A stretch of 64,000 nt of DNA from Comamonadaceae bacterium. GTDB lineage: Bacteria; Pseudomonadota; Gammaproteobacteria; Burkholderiales; Burkholderiaceae_C. Below, in pieces: positions 56,802-64,000 of this stretch. Below the pieces are notes generated by a model, which was given only the letters and a program-made list of their open reading frames with translations, made no database searches and was not told the origin of the DNA. A program made the translations under genes and the position numbers. Position 1 is the first letter of the stretch, and each line of letters begins with the position of its first letter. The stretch covers positions 97,370-161,369 of the forward strand of contig JAJTEW010000005.1 in the NCBI GenBank assembly GCA_021299875.1, in the 5' to 3' direction.

Positions 56802-57320
56802 ATGTCCGATATCCAAGTCCGATTTGCCAAACTCCAAGACGCGCCCGCCGTGGCTGCCTTGCACCTCAACGCCTGCCGCATGGCGTACGCCGGGCAAGTG
56901 CCCGATGCCCATTGGGACGCGACGCCCATGCCCAAGCGTGTGTCGTATTGGAAAGAGGCGATCGAGTACGGAGAGCCCCAGGTGATGGTGGCCACCCAAG
57001 GGCAAGACATAGTGGGTTTTGTGGGTTTTGATCGTTCGCGCGACCCCAAGTCCAAAAACACCACGGGTGAGATTTGGGCGATTTACGCCGCCCCTGATCG
57101 CATTGGCCAAGGTGTGGGTCTGGCTTTGTGGGACGCTGCCCGCGAAGGTCTGGAGGACGAAGGCTGCACCGATGTGACCGTGTGGTTGCCTTTGTTGCAT
57201 GAGCAAACTTTGCGCTTTCATGACCTGGCCGGATTCAAGCGCGAGATGAACACCGCCCGCACCGTGCCCCTGGGTGGTGTCAAGGTGGAAGAAGTTCGCC
57301 TGAAACGCAAACTCGGCTGA
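56802..57320 (+). CDS. GNAT family N-acetyltransferase
   Basis: 172 residues from the ATG at 56802. VRFAKLQDAPAVAALHLNAC, then EIWAIYAAPDRIGQGVGLAL (acetyl-CoA loop R/QxGxGxA-like) and FHDLAGFKREMN. Substrate not readable. dusC follows 10 nt downstream on the same strand. Confidence 0.85.
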   Translation: MSDIQVRFAKLQDAPAVAALHLNACRMAYAGQVPDAHWDATPMPKRVSYWKEAIEYGEPQVMVATQGQDIVGFVGFDRSRDPKSKNTTGEIWAIYAAPDRIGQGVGLALWDAAREGLEDEGCTDVTVWLPLLHEQTLRFHDLAGFKREMNTARTVPLGGVKVEEVRLKRKLG

Positions 57321-57330
57321 TCGACAAGGC

Positions 57331-58314
57331 ATGCCCATCATGCTGGCCCCCATGGAGGGGCTGCTCGACCACACCTTGCGCGATGTGCTGACCCGGGTTG
57401 GGGGGGTGGACGTGTGTGTGTCCGAATTCATCCGGGTCACCAACACCGTGTTGCCCCGCCGCGCCTTTGTGCGCGTGGCGCCCGAGTTGTTGAACCAAAG
57501 CTGCACGGCTGCTGGGGTGCCGGTCAAGGTGCAACTGCTGGGCTCTGACCCGATTTGCCTGGCGGACAACGCCGCTGCCTTGGCCGAATTGGCGCCGTAT
57601 GGCATTGACTTGAACTTTGGCTGCCCCGCCAAAACCGTCAACCAGCACCGGGGCGGTGCGGTGTTGCTGGACGAGCCCGAGTTGGTGGGCCAAATCGTGG
57701 CGGCCGTGCGCCGTGCGGTGCCGGCGCACATTCCGGTGTCGGCCAAGATGCGGCTGGGCTACAACGACGACAGCCGCGCAGAAGACTGCGCCCTGGCCAT
57801 CGAGGCGGCCGGGGCGAGTGAATTGGTGGTGCACGCCCGCACCAAAGCCCATGGCTACCGACCCCCGGCTTATTGGGACCGCATCGCCGACTTGCGCCAG
57901 CATGTGCGTTTGCCGATCGTGGCCAATGGCGAAATCTGGACCGTGGCCGATGCCTTGCGTTGCCAACAGGTGACTGGCTGCGACCGCTTGATGATCGGTC
58001 GCGGCATGGTGACCGATCCTGGTTTGGCTTTGGCCATTGCACACCAGGCCAGGACCGGAGAGGCGCTCATGCCCGGTCAGGCCGTGGCATGGACGACGAT
58101 GCTGGATTTGATGCAGATTTTTTGGAGCGGCGTCAGTGCGCGGGTGGCCACTCGCCACCGGGCGGGGCGGCTCAAGCAATGGCTCAATTACATGCGCCGG
58201 GTGTACCCCGCCGCGCAGCAGGCATTTGATGAGTTGCGACGGGTGCACGATGCCCACAAGATCGAGGTGTGGCTGGCAGATCGGCAGCCAAAACCCGTCA
58301 GCGCACCCGCGTAA
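57331..58314 (+). CDS. dusC: tRNA-dihydrouridine synthase C-like
   Basis: 327 residues, FMN barrel. MLAPMEGLLDHTLRDVLTRV and LNFGCPAKTVNQHRGGAVLL hold the catalytic Cys; SAKMRLGYNDD, VVHARTKAHGY and VANGEIWTV are FMN and tRNA-binding motifs. The GMVTDPGLAL end and subgroup motif favour DusC (U16 of tRNA) over DusA or DusB. Its C-terminal helical domain is present. Confidence 0.9.
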   Translation: MPIMLAPMEGLLDHTLRDVLTRVGGVDVCVSEFIRVTNTVLPRRAFVRVAPELLNQSCTAAGVPVKVQLLGSDPICLADNAAALAELAPYGIDLNFGCPAKTVNQHRGGAVLLDEPELVGQIVAAVRRAVPAHIPVSAKMRLGYNDDSRAEDCALAIEAAGASELVVHARTKAHGYRPPAYWDRIADLRQHVRLPIVANGEIWTVADALRCQQVTGCDRLMIGRGMVTDPGLALAIAHQARTGEALMPGQAVAWTTMLDLMQIFWSGVSARVATRHRAGRLKQWLNYMRRVYPAAQQAFDELRRVHDAHKIEVWLADRQPKPVSAPA

Positions 58315-58341
58315 ACGACCCGAGAGCCGCGATGGCGGCTT

Positions 58342-58707
58342 TCACACGGGGTCTTGCAGCGCCATGTGCGCCAGCACCTCTTGGCGCAGGGCTTCGAGCT
58401 GGGGGGACAAAAGGCTGTAGGCGGCGCTTAATTGGGCAGCCTCTGCGTGCTTGCTCAATTCTTCCACACGCACCACATGTTCGACCAAGCTGTCGACACA
58501 AAACACCGGTGTGAAACCTTTGAGCTGATGCAGGATGCGGTTGGTACCGTACACATCACCTTGGTCGAGCAGGATCTGCAGCCGAGGCAAGTCATCGCTC
58601 AGGGTCTGGTGCAGTGTTTTGAGCAAAGACAACACGCCCTGGCTGTCTCCAATGAATTCCATGGCCCTGTCGATGGACAGAAAAACAGGCTTGGGCGTGA
58701 TGCTCAT
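58342..58707 (-). CDS. Hpt-domain phosphotransfer protein
   Basis: 121 residues, all helical. RILHQLKGFTPVFCVDSLVEHV carries the phosphorylatable His in HQLKG, the Hpt signature (usually HxLKGxS). It would pass phosphate between a hybrid kinase and a receiver protein. No kinase is adjacent; the excisionase-receiver regulator at 47 kb is one receiver in the window, but a link is speculative. Confidence 0.75.
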   Translation of the reverse strand: MSITPKPVFLSIDRAMEFIGDSQGVLSLLKTLHQTLSDDLPRLQILLDQGDVYGTNRILHQLKGFTPVFCVDSLVEHVVRVEELSKHAEAAQLSAAYSLLSPQLEALRQEVLAHMALQDPV

Positions 58708-58768
58708 GGGACGTTGTGGCGAAGGTGAAGAAGGGCGCTTTGGTCAGTCCAAAGGACAAAATGGCATT

Positions 58769-59647
58769 TTAATCAAGCAAAGCGGCCAGGCCCTGTTCAG
58801 GTTCAAACCGCTTGTTTTTGAACATCAAACGGCTGGGCCCAGGAAAGGCCGCTTGGGTGACCGAATGGCGTGGGTCGCCTGGGTAGCAGATGGTTCGGAC
58901 ACCCTCTTGGTCATAAGGCTCGGGCTCGATCACGGGGGGGCGTCGGTTTTGGGCCTCGGTCAACACGCTTTGGGCGTTGGGGTGGCGGTTCAGGTGCACC
59001 AGGCTCATGATTTGGGGTGGGGCCAACTCGATCTCTCGATTCCAGTAGCGCAAGAGCGCATCGCGGGGGGTGATCCACAGCACCTCGGTGGCCTCAAAGT
59101 TGTCGTGTTCGGCCAGCTGGTCATCCGGGACTTGGGTCACAAAAAACCGCGTGTCAAAGCGCTTGTTGGTCACCGAGGCTTGACGCGGCGTGATCCAACG
59201 GCACCAGGGCAGCAGCGCATCGGTGTGCAAAGCCAAGGCCTGTGATTGAAAGGCGCTGTGCCAGCTTTGACCGCTGCGCAAGGCTTGCAGCACGGGATGA
59301 ACGCCAGGGCTGGCGTGTGAAGCACAGCCCAGCAAAACCCGACACTCCTCGTAAGCTTCACGCATGGCCGCCACAAAAAGCCCAGTTGCGCGTTCGGTGG
59401 GCAGGTCGGGCTCGTTCAGCCTTTGGTGCAGCGTGTCGCTGTCTTGGCTCAGGCGTTCTAGCCACAACGGGTTTTGGTCTTCGGGGTCGAGTTTGCCGCC
59501 TGGGAAGACGTAAACGCCGCCCAACACGTTCGAGGCTTGGTGCCTGCGCATCAGCAGCACCTGCAGGCCTGCCGGCCCATCGCGCAGCATCACCACGGTG
59601 GCGGCGTCCAAGGGCGGTGCGGTCAAGATTTCGGTGTTCAGTTCCAT
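58769..59647 (-). CDS. Nudix hydrolase with split Nudix box (NUDT19-like)
   Basis: 292 residues from the ATG at 59647. The Nudix box is interrupted: VYVFPGGKLDPEDQN, then about 35 residues, then FVAAMREAYEECRVLLG (REAYEE). This insertion is a mark of the NUDT19 subgroup, which hydrolyses CoA and acyl-CoA to phosphopantetheine forms. The RRHQASNVLGGVYVFPGG start suits that group. The SDR gene is divergent. CoA-diphosphatase activity is inferred from family. Confidence 0.82.
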   Translation of the reverse strand: MELNTEILTAPPLDAATVVMLRDGPAGLQVLLMRRHQASNVLGGVYVFPGGKLDPEDQNPLWLERLSQDSDTLHQRLNEPDLPTERATGLFVAAMREAYEECRVLLGCASHASPGVHPVLQALRSGQSWHSAFQSQALALHTDALLPWCRWITPRQASVTNKRFDTRFFVTQVPDDQLAEHDNFEATEVLWITPRDALLRYWNREIELAPPQIMSLVHLNRHPNAQSVLTEAQNRRPPVIEPEPYDQEGVRTICYPGDPRHSVTQAAFPGPSRLMFKNKRFEPEQGLAALLD

Positions 59648-59789
59648 GGCGGTGTCAATCGGGTAACAGCCAGCGCCCTTGCGCTGGTTTAAAGTTTGAG
59701 GGCTGTCTCTCATTCAGATTAGCAGATGAAACAGGTGCCATGTGTCGCCTGTTTTTGCTTCCCACCGGTTCAAGTCACAAGGAAAACTC

Positions 59790-60695
59790 ATGGGCATCGA
59801 TTTCAAAGGCCGCGTCGCTATCGTCACGGGTGCAGGCGGCGGTTTGGGCAAACAGCACGCGCTGGCGCTGGCCGCCCGTGGGGCCAAGGTGCTGGTCAAC
59901 GACCTGGGCGGCAATGTGCACGGCGAGGGCGGCTCCGTGTCAGCCGCACAAGCGGTGGTCAATGAAATCCGTGCGACGGGCGGCGAAGCCTTGGCCAACG
60001 GCGCATCGGTCACCGATTTTGAGGCGGTCAAAGCCATGGTTCAACAGGCGATGGACGCCTGGGGTCGGGTGGACATTTTGGTGAACAACGCCGGCATCTT
60101 GCGCGACAAGAGTTTTGCCAAGATGGACTTGGCCGACTTCAAGCTGGTGATGGACGTGCACGTCATGGGCGCGGTGCATTGCACCAAAGCCGTGTGGCCG
60201 ATCATGCAAGCGCAAAACTATGGCCGCATCGTCATGACCACCTCGTCCAGCGGCCTCTATGGCAATTTTGGTCAAGCCAATTACGGCGCGGCCAAGATGG
60301 CCCTGGCGGGCCTGATGCAAACCCTGTCCATCGAGGGCGAGAAACACCACATCCGGGTCAACTGCCTGGCCCCCACGGCCGCCACCCGCATGACCGAAGG
60401 CCTGATGCCCGAAGCGGTGCTGCAAGCCCTGGACCCCAGCGCCGTGGTGCCTGCCATGCTGGTCATGGCCAGCGAGGATGCGCCCAACCGCACCATCATT
60501 TGTGCCGGCGCAGGCAGCTTCGAGGTGGCCCACATCACCCTGACCCAGGGCGTGCATTTGGGCACAGGCTCTGATGTGGCCGAAAGCCTGGCTGAAGCCA
60601 TGGCTCAAGTCACTGACCGCGCTGGAGAGTTCGTGCCGCGTTCAGGCTCGGAGCAGGGCACGCTGGAAGTTGCCAAGGCCATGAAAGCGCATTGA
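59790..60695 (+). CDS. SDR family oxidoreductase (MFE-2 3-hydroxyacyl-CoA dehydrogenase-like)
   Basis: 301 residues from the ATG at 59790. FKGRVAIVTGAGGGLGKQHA, NDLGGNVHGEGGS after beta-2 (Asp), NNAGILRDKSFAKM and the SSGLYGNFGQANYGAAKMAL active site (Y-x3-K) match the dehydrogenase domain of peroxisomal MFE-2. The C-terminus is extended by about 50 residues. Probably acts in beta-oxidation of odd or branched acids. An ATC-hydrolase-family gene follows 27 nt later. Confidence 0.85.
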   Translation: MGIDFKGRVAIVTGAGGGLGKQHALALAARGAKVLVNDLGGNVHGEGGSVSAAQAVVNEIRATGGEALANGASVTDFEAVKAMVQQAMDAWGRVDILVNNAGILRDKSFAKMDLADFKLVMDVHVMGAVHCTKAVWPIMQAQNYGRIVMTTSSSGLYGNFGQANYGAAKMALAGLMQTLSIEGEKHHIRVNCLAPTAATRMTEGLMPEAVLQALDPSAVVPAMLVMASEDAPNRTIICAGAGSFEVAHITLTQGVHLGTGSDVAESLAEAMAQVTDRAGEFVPRSGSEQGTLEVAKAMKAH

Positions 60696-60722
60696 ATTCC
60701 CCGAACGCCCACAGGTGCATCC

Positions 60723-61202
60723 ATGACAGCAGAAATCCCCACCCTGACCAAGCGCAAGCTCCAGGCCCAAGTGATTGGCCCCATCTTTGCAGAAATGGTG
60801 GCGCAGATCGGCGAGGAGCGCGCGGCTTCGATTTTGGATGCGGCCATCCGCAAGGCCGCAGTGGCCGAAGGCCAGTATTTTGCGGAGAAGGTGGCCGGCC
60901 AGACCTCGATGGCCGACTTCATCCATCTTTACGAAAATTGGACAAACGACGGTGCACTGGAGATGAAAGTGATCGAAGCCAGCGACACGGTGTTCGACTT
61001 CGACATCACGCGCTGCCAGTATGCCGAGACGTACCAAGAAATGGGCTTGGGCCACATCGGCCATTTGCTCTCTTGCAACCGCGACGGCACGTTTTGCCAA
61101 GGCTATGACCCGAACATCTCTCTGGAGCGCCAGCAAACCATCATGGAGGGCGCGTCTTGCTGCACCTTCCGTTACCGCTACAACGAGAAGCCGGCGGCTT
61201 AA
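60723..61202 (+). CDS. L-2-amino-thiazoline-4-carboxylic acid hydrolase-family protein
   Basis: 159 residues. FDITRCQYAETYQEMGL, GHLLSCNRDGTFCQGYDPNISL and RQQTIMEGASCCTFRYRY carry the conserved Cys, His and Arg pattern of PF14196 (ATC hydrolase family). The reaction known for the family opens the thiazoline ring to S-carbamoyl-cysteine, but most members are untested. It is probably co-transcribed with the SDR upstream. Confidence 0.75.
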   Translation: MTAEIPTLTKRKLQAQVIGPIFAEMVAQIGEERAASILDAAIRKAAVAEGQYFAEKVAGQTSMADFIHLYENWTNDGALEMKVIEASDTVFDFDITRCQYAETYQEMGLGHIGHLLSCNRDGTFCQGYDPNISLERQQTIMEGASCCTFRYRYNEKPAA

Positions 61203-61422
61203 TTTTGAAGCCACGCTTGTTGGACCTTTAGCGAAGGGGGACTCGAACTTAGGACTTGAATCAGCCCAAGCTTCACGCCCCCCATTCTCCCGCCATCAGT
61301 TGAAGTTTTACCTCCGATCAATTAGGGTCTTAGTTGACCCGTGATGCTCTAATTTAAATAAGGCACCAAGTGCGTGATGTTTGTCAAACCAATCTTCTCT
61401 TTGATTTTTTCAGGCAAAAGCA

Positions 61423-62394
61423 ATGCATAAATTCATTTTTTTAGTGCTGTTGGGTTGTCCCATGTTTGTATGGGCTACGCAATGTGAAAGCAACTATCCT
61501 GCAGCCGCTCTCAGTCAAGGCACAAAACCAAACATCCATCATGGGGTCAATTTTGTCGAGCCGCCTTACGCCGGTTTCGATCCATGCAATGGCTCGGTTG
61601 ATTTGAAAATAAATGACCAGTCAGATACTTTTGTCGTTGTGCTTCATGGTGGCGGTGGACTTGACCCAGCCACAACTGGAATTGGTAAACGGTTTGAAAA
61701 AGCAGGCTTTTCTGTACTGATGTTTGATGCTTTTAAGATGAACAAAATCTCCAGAGATGGCATTTTTTGGGCAGCATCTGTCCATGCAGGTTCTACTGGT
61801 CGAATGATTTATTTTTCTGGCTTGGCCAGTATTAAATGGGTGATGAAAAACCATCCTGAAAGAAGTCAAAAAATCATTGTTTATGGCCTTTCAACTGGGG
61901 GCACTGCGGCAACCCATCTGGCTGCGACTGACGGATTGGATCGTTTGAAAATGGTTTTCGCCGAAGGCCCAGCCAATGCGGGAATTGGTTTGCCGGATAA
62001 ATTATTGAAGCCAGTCCATGTGTTTTACGGAGAACTTGATAACTTCGGAGGATCAACTGCGGATGAATTTTTGTGGAAACGCCGTTCCTCTTGCTTGTGG
62101 AATTCACCAAGCTACAACATGCCTGCTGGCAATAATTCCAAATGCAACTACTCGACATGGACTCGTGGTGATAGAGGTCAAACAGTGGAAGAGTGGGTAG
62201 CGGAGCAAAAAAACAAAAATGCGGATATATCTTTTAGGTTCATTGACGGTGCTTCACACGCCATATTCAATGGTCGTGACATCAACTCTTTGGTGCGTAC
62301 CACGCCAAGTGGGATAAAGCTTTACTGGACAACAGGAGCCAAGCCAGGCGTGGCCGACAAGCTTTTTGATGAGTTGCTAACGGTCATTCGCTGA
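61423..62394 (+). CDS. Secreted alpha/beta hydrolase (dienelactone hydrolase-like)
   Basis: 323 residues with signal peptide MHKFIFLVLLGCPMFVWA. VVVLHGGGGLDPATTGIGKR is the oxyanion loop; the nucleophile elbow is VYGLSTGGTAATHLA (GxSxG), and DGASHAIF near the C-terminus holds the His. Several Cys pairs suggest disulfides. Base composition is clearly more AT-rich than the rest of the window. A paralogue-like gene follows. Substrate unknown. Confidence 0.78.
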   Translation: MHKFIFLVLLGCPMFVWATQCESNYPAAALSQGTKPNIHHGVNFVEPPYAGFDPCNGSVDLKINDQSDTFVVVLHGGGGLDPATTGIGKRFEKAGFSVLMFDAFKMNKISRDGIFWAASVHAGSTGRMIYFSGLASIKWVMKNHPERSQKIIVYGLSTGGTAATHLAATDGLDRLKMVFAEGPANAGIGLPDKLLKPVHVFYGELDNFGGSTADEFLWKRRSSCLWNSPSYNMPAGNNSKCNYSTWTRGDRGQTVEEWVAEQKNKNADISFRFIDGASHAIFNGRDINSLVRTTPSGIKLYWTTGAKPGVADKLFDELLTVIR

Positions 62395-62531
62395 GACAAA
62401 GGTTAGCAAGTTGAGCAGTAACCTAATTTGGCATCCAATCCAAGCCTGTTACCACATGTTATCGTCTTGTAGGCCTTTCCAAGGTAGGACTTGGGTGGCT
62501 TTCGGGAACACCCCTTGATGTCCAAAAAAGC

Positions 62532-63485
62532 ATGAAAACCCCAACATCCACCATCGCTGAATGTTTGTTGAAAGCCAAACCTGTTGGGTTGGCACTTGCA
62601 TTGCTGGTCATCCATTCCCCCTCCATGGCGGATGTGGCGATCAGCAAAGTTGACATTCCTGTGGTGGGTTCCAAGTGCAATGAACGGGTCAAGGAGGTCA
62701 GCAACGTGACGGGACAGTTTCGATGGCCATCCAAAACCACTGGGCAAACGCCAGCTGTGGTGATTCTTCACAGCAATGCGGGGATCGTCGGGGTGGGTGA
62801 TTTTTACGCCAGAGCGTTGAATGCAGCGGGTATCGCCACATTGGAAGTGGACTCTTTTTTGCCTCGAGGCGTGCGTCACGGAGGTGAGCGAAATGCACCG
62901 GTTTTGTGTGATCGTCTTCAAGATGCATGGGGAGCGTTGGTGTTTCTTTCAAGAGATGCAAGAATCCATGCGCAAAAAATTGGTGTTGTAGGATTTTCTA
63001 GCGGAGCCGCTGTTGCCATCATGGCTGGCATGGGTGTCAGACCGGCTCGTTTGGCTCGCGACAATTCAATTTTGCCCCGAGAGCTTGTTTACGCTGCTCA
63101 CTTCGCCCTTTATCCCGCGTGCGCCAACATCATGGACGACCAACAGCGGATTCGGTCCTGGATCAATCCAGGGCGAGCGCAAAACTGGGGTGCCACAGGC
63201 AAATCCATACACATCGTTTCGGGGACCAGCGACGATTTTGATTTCAATCCCACAACGGATTGCCCGCGAATGCGCGAAGAATTTCCTGATATTGCCAGCC
63301 AATTGACCGTGCGAATGGTCGAGGGGGCTACCCATGCGTTCGATTGGCCCCATCCTCCACCGCCTGCTTTCAGTCCATTTGCCAAGGCCCAAACAGGTGG
63401 CATCGTCACCATGCGGTATTCAGCCAAAGAAGCGGCAATCGCGCAAAAGGAAATGGTCGAGTACTTTCTGAAATATCTCAATTAG
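62532..63485 (+). CDS. Secreted dienelactone hydrolase family protein
   Basis: 317 residues with an N-terminal signal segment (GLALALLVIHSPSMADVA). PAVVILHSNAGIVGVGDFYA, nucleophile elbow VVGFSSGAAVAIMAG and EGATHAFDWPHPPPPAF (His) give the alpha/beta-hydrolase triad. It is similar in plan to the gene just upstream but with little close sequence identity visible. Predicted periplasmic or secreted esterase; substrate unknown. Confidence 0.82.
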   Translation: MKTPTSTIAECLLKAKPVGLALALLVIHSPSMADVAISKVDIPVVGSKCNERVKEVSNVTGQFRWPSKTTGQTPAVVILHSNAGIVGVGDFYARALNAAGIATLEVDSFLPRGVRHGGERNAPVLCDRLQDAWGALVFLSRDARIHAQKIGVVGFSSGAAVAIMAGMGVRPARLARDNSILPRELVYAAHFALYPACANIMDDQQRIRSWINPGRAQNWGATGKSIHIVSGTSDDFDFNPTTDCPRMREEFPDIASQLTVRMVEGATHAFDWPHPPPPAFSPFAKAQTGGIVTMRYSAKEAAIAQKEMVEYFLKYLN

Positions 63486-63620
63486 CCCGTGAGCGATTGA
63501 CGCTGCCCATGGCTTCAGTCAGTCAAACCCCAGCCTGTCGCCCCACGTTGCCGGACTGCAGGTACACCCCTGAATGACTGGGACAGCCGGGTCTCCCGAT
63601 TCGTTATGCCATGATCAAAA

Positions 63621-64000
63621 CTAGCTACAGGTTCCGTTGGCGCGCAAATGCTTCATGCGCTCCAACAGAATCGAGCCATTGGCGTATGACCTGATTTTTG
63701 CATTGGCCAAAAACGGATTTCGCAAACCAGCTTGATCCACTCGGGCGACAACCCTCAATGCCTGCTCGGCCACCAATTTGCCATTGGCACAGATGGCTTT
63801 TCGGTTTTGTTCAGTGACTGGGGCAAGACAGGGTTTGAGATAAACATCCAACTTGTTGTCCAAGCTCAACAGTTCACTGTTTTGACTGATGTGGTTGACA
63901 GGCGTTGTTTGCAAGGCATCCGGCAACTGAGAGCAATTTTCGTTGGCCAAGGCCGGAAGGGTGAATGCCATGCTGGCAACGAGCACAAGCGTGGCGGTAC
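63621..64000 (-). CDS. Secreted Cys-containing protein of unknown function (N-terminus cut by window edge)
   Basis: The frame stays open to the right edge, so the start lies beyond 64000; a GTG at 63986 is inside the signal peptide. The visible part is LVLVASMAFTLPALANENC (cleavage near ALA), then about 100 residues with four Cys that could form two disulfides (NENCSQL, LKPCLAPV, ICANGK, NGTCS). I do not recognise a family. Confidence 0.6.
   Translation of the reverse strand, partial: TATLVLVASMAFTLPALANENCSQLPDALQTTPVNHISQNSELLSLDNKLDVYLKPCLAPVTEQNRKAICANGKLVAEQALRVVARVDQAGLRNPFLANAKIRSYANGSILLERMKHLRANGTCS

Noticed and set aside
61228..61262. Reverse strand resembles the T-arm and 3' end of a tRNA (TTCGAGTCCCCCTTCGC), possibly an attachment-site scar.
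   Set aside because: The opposite side of the T-stem does not pair and no D-arm, anticodon arm or acceptor partner is found. Kept as a weak hint only.

Overview
The window looks like chromosomal DNA of a GC-rich betaproteobacterium, most likely family Comamonadaceae (a Limnohabitans- or Rhodoferax-like freshwater bacterium). The signs are two TRAP carboxylate transporters, a Bug-type tripartite tricarboxylate binding protein, an Entner-Doudoroff edd-eda pair, many acyl-CoA and short-chain dehydrogenase genes, and dense codon packing with many 4-base ATGA start/stop overlaps. The lineage is inferred from gene content only. I found about 65 genes, no rRNA or tRNA, no CRISPR array and no insertion sequence.

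Layout. 0-5.7 kb: a minus-strand set of TetR regulator, RND adaptor, RND pump and a partial Pcm-like methyltransferase. 5.8-10.2 kb: glutaryl-CoA dehydrogenase with a divergent LysR regulator, msrA, pdxH, a ChaC-like cyclotransferase and a small membrane protein. 10.4-12.9 kb: edd-eda. 12.9-15.4 kb: a minus-strand run of SDR, thioesterase, glyoxalase I and a protein carrying both halohydrin dehalogenase signatures. 15.5-18.8 kb: zinc-ribbon protein, RIO-type kinase, TapT-like tRNA enzyme, VOC protein and pirin.

18.9-40.9 kb is a large sugar-acid catabolic region. It holds dgoA-dgoK-kdgK; a DenD-like dehydrogenase with an IlvD/Edd dehydratase, divergent from a GntR regulator, a TRAP transporter (DctQMP) and an enolase-superfamily dehydratase; and a LacI regulator divergent from a nine-gene minus-strand run (2-hydroxyacid dehydrogenase, gluconokinase, small unknown protein, second TRAP transporter, gluconate 5-dehydrogenase, L-idonate 5-dehydrogenase, SDR). 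Together with edd-eda this reads as uptake of hexonates by TRAP, conversion to gluconate and 6-phosphogluconate or to 2-keto-3-deoxy acids, and cleavage to pyruvate and glyceraldehyde 3-phosphate. Both regulators have matching pairs of inverted repeats in the divergent promoter regions.

40.9-47.6 kb: RhlE-like helicase, Bug binding protein, 3'-5' exonuclease, EttA and an unusual regulator joining an excisionase-like DNA-binding domain to a response-regulator receiver. 47.8-61.2 kb: mixed metabolism (acyl-CoA ligase, luciferase-like oxidoreductase, MetE-core protein, PF10014-type dioxygenase, thiolase, SDRs, a two-gene multihaem cytochrome c operon, GNAT, DusC, Hpt protein, Nudix hydrolase, and an ATC-hydrolase-family protein). 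61.2-64 kb: visibly more AT-rich at first, with two secreted dienelactone-hydrolase-like proteins and a partial secreted protein cut by the right edge.

The most notable items are the halohydrin-dehalogenase-like gene, the two regulator/operator systems of the sugar-acid region, the excisionase-receiver regulator, and a 2-hydroxyacid dehydrogenase that has lost its NAD-binding core in frame.
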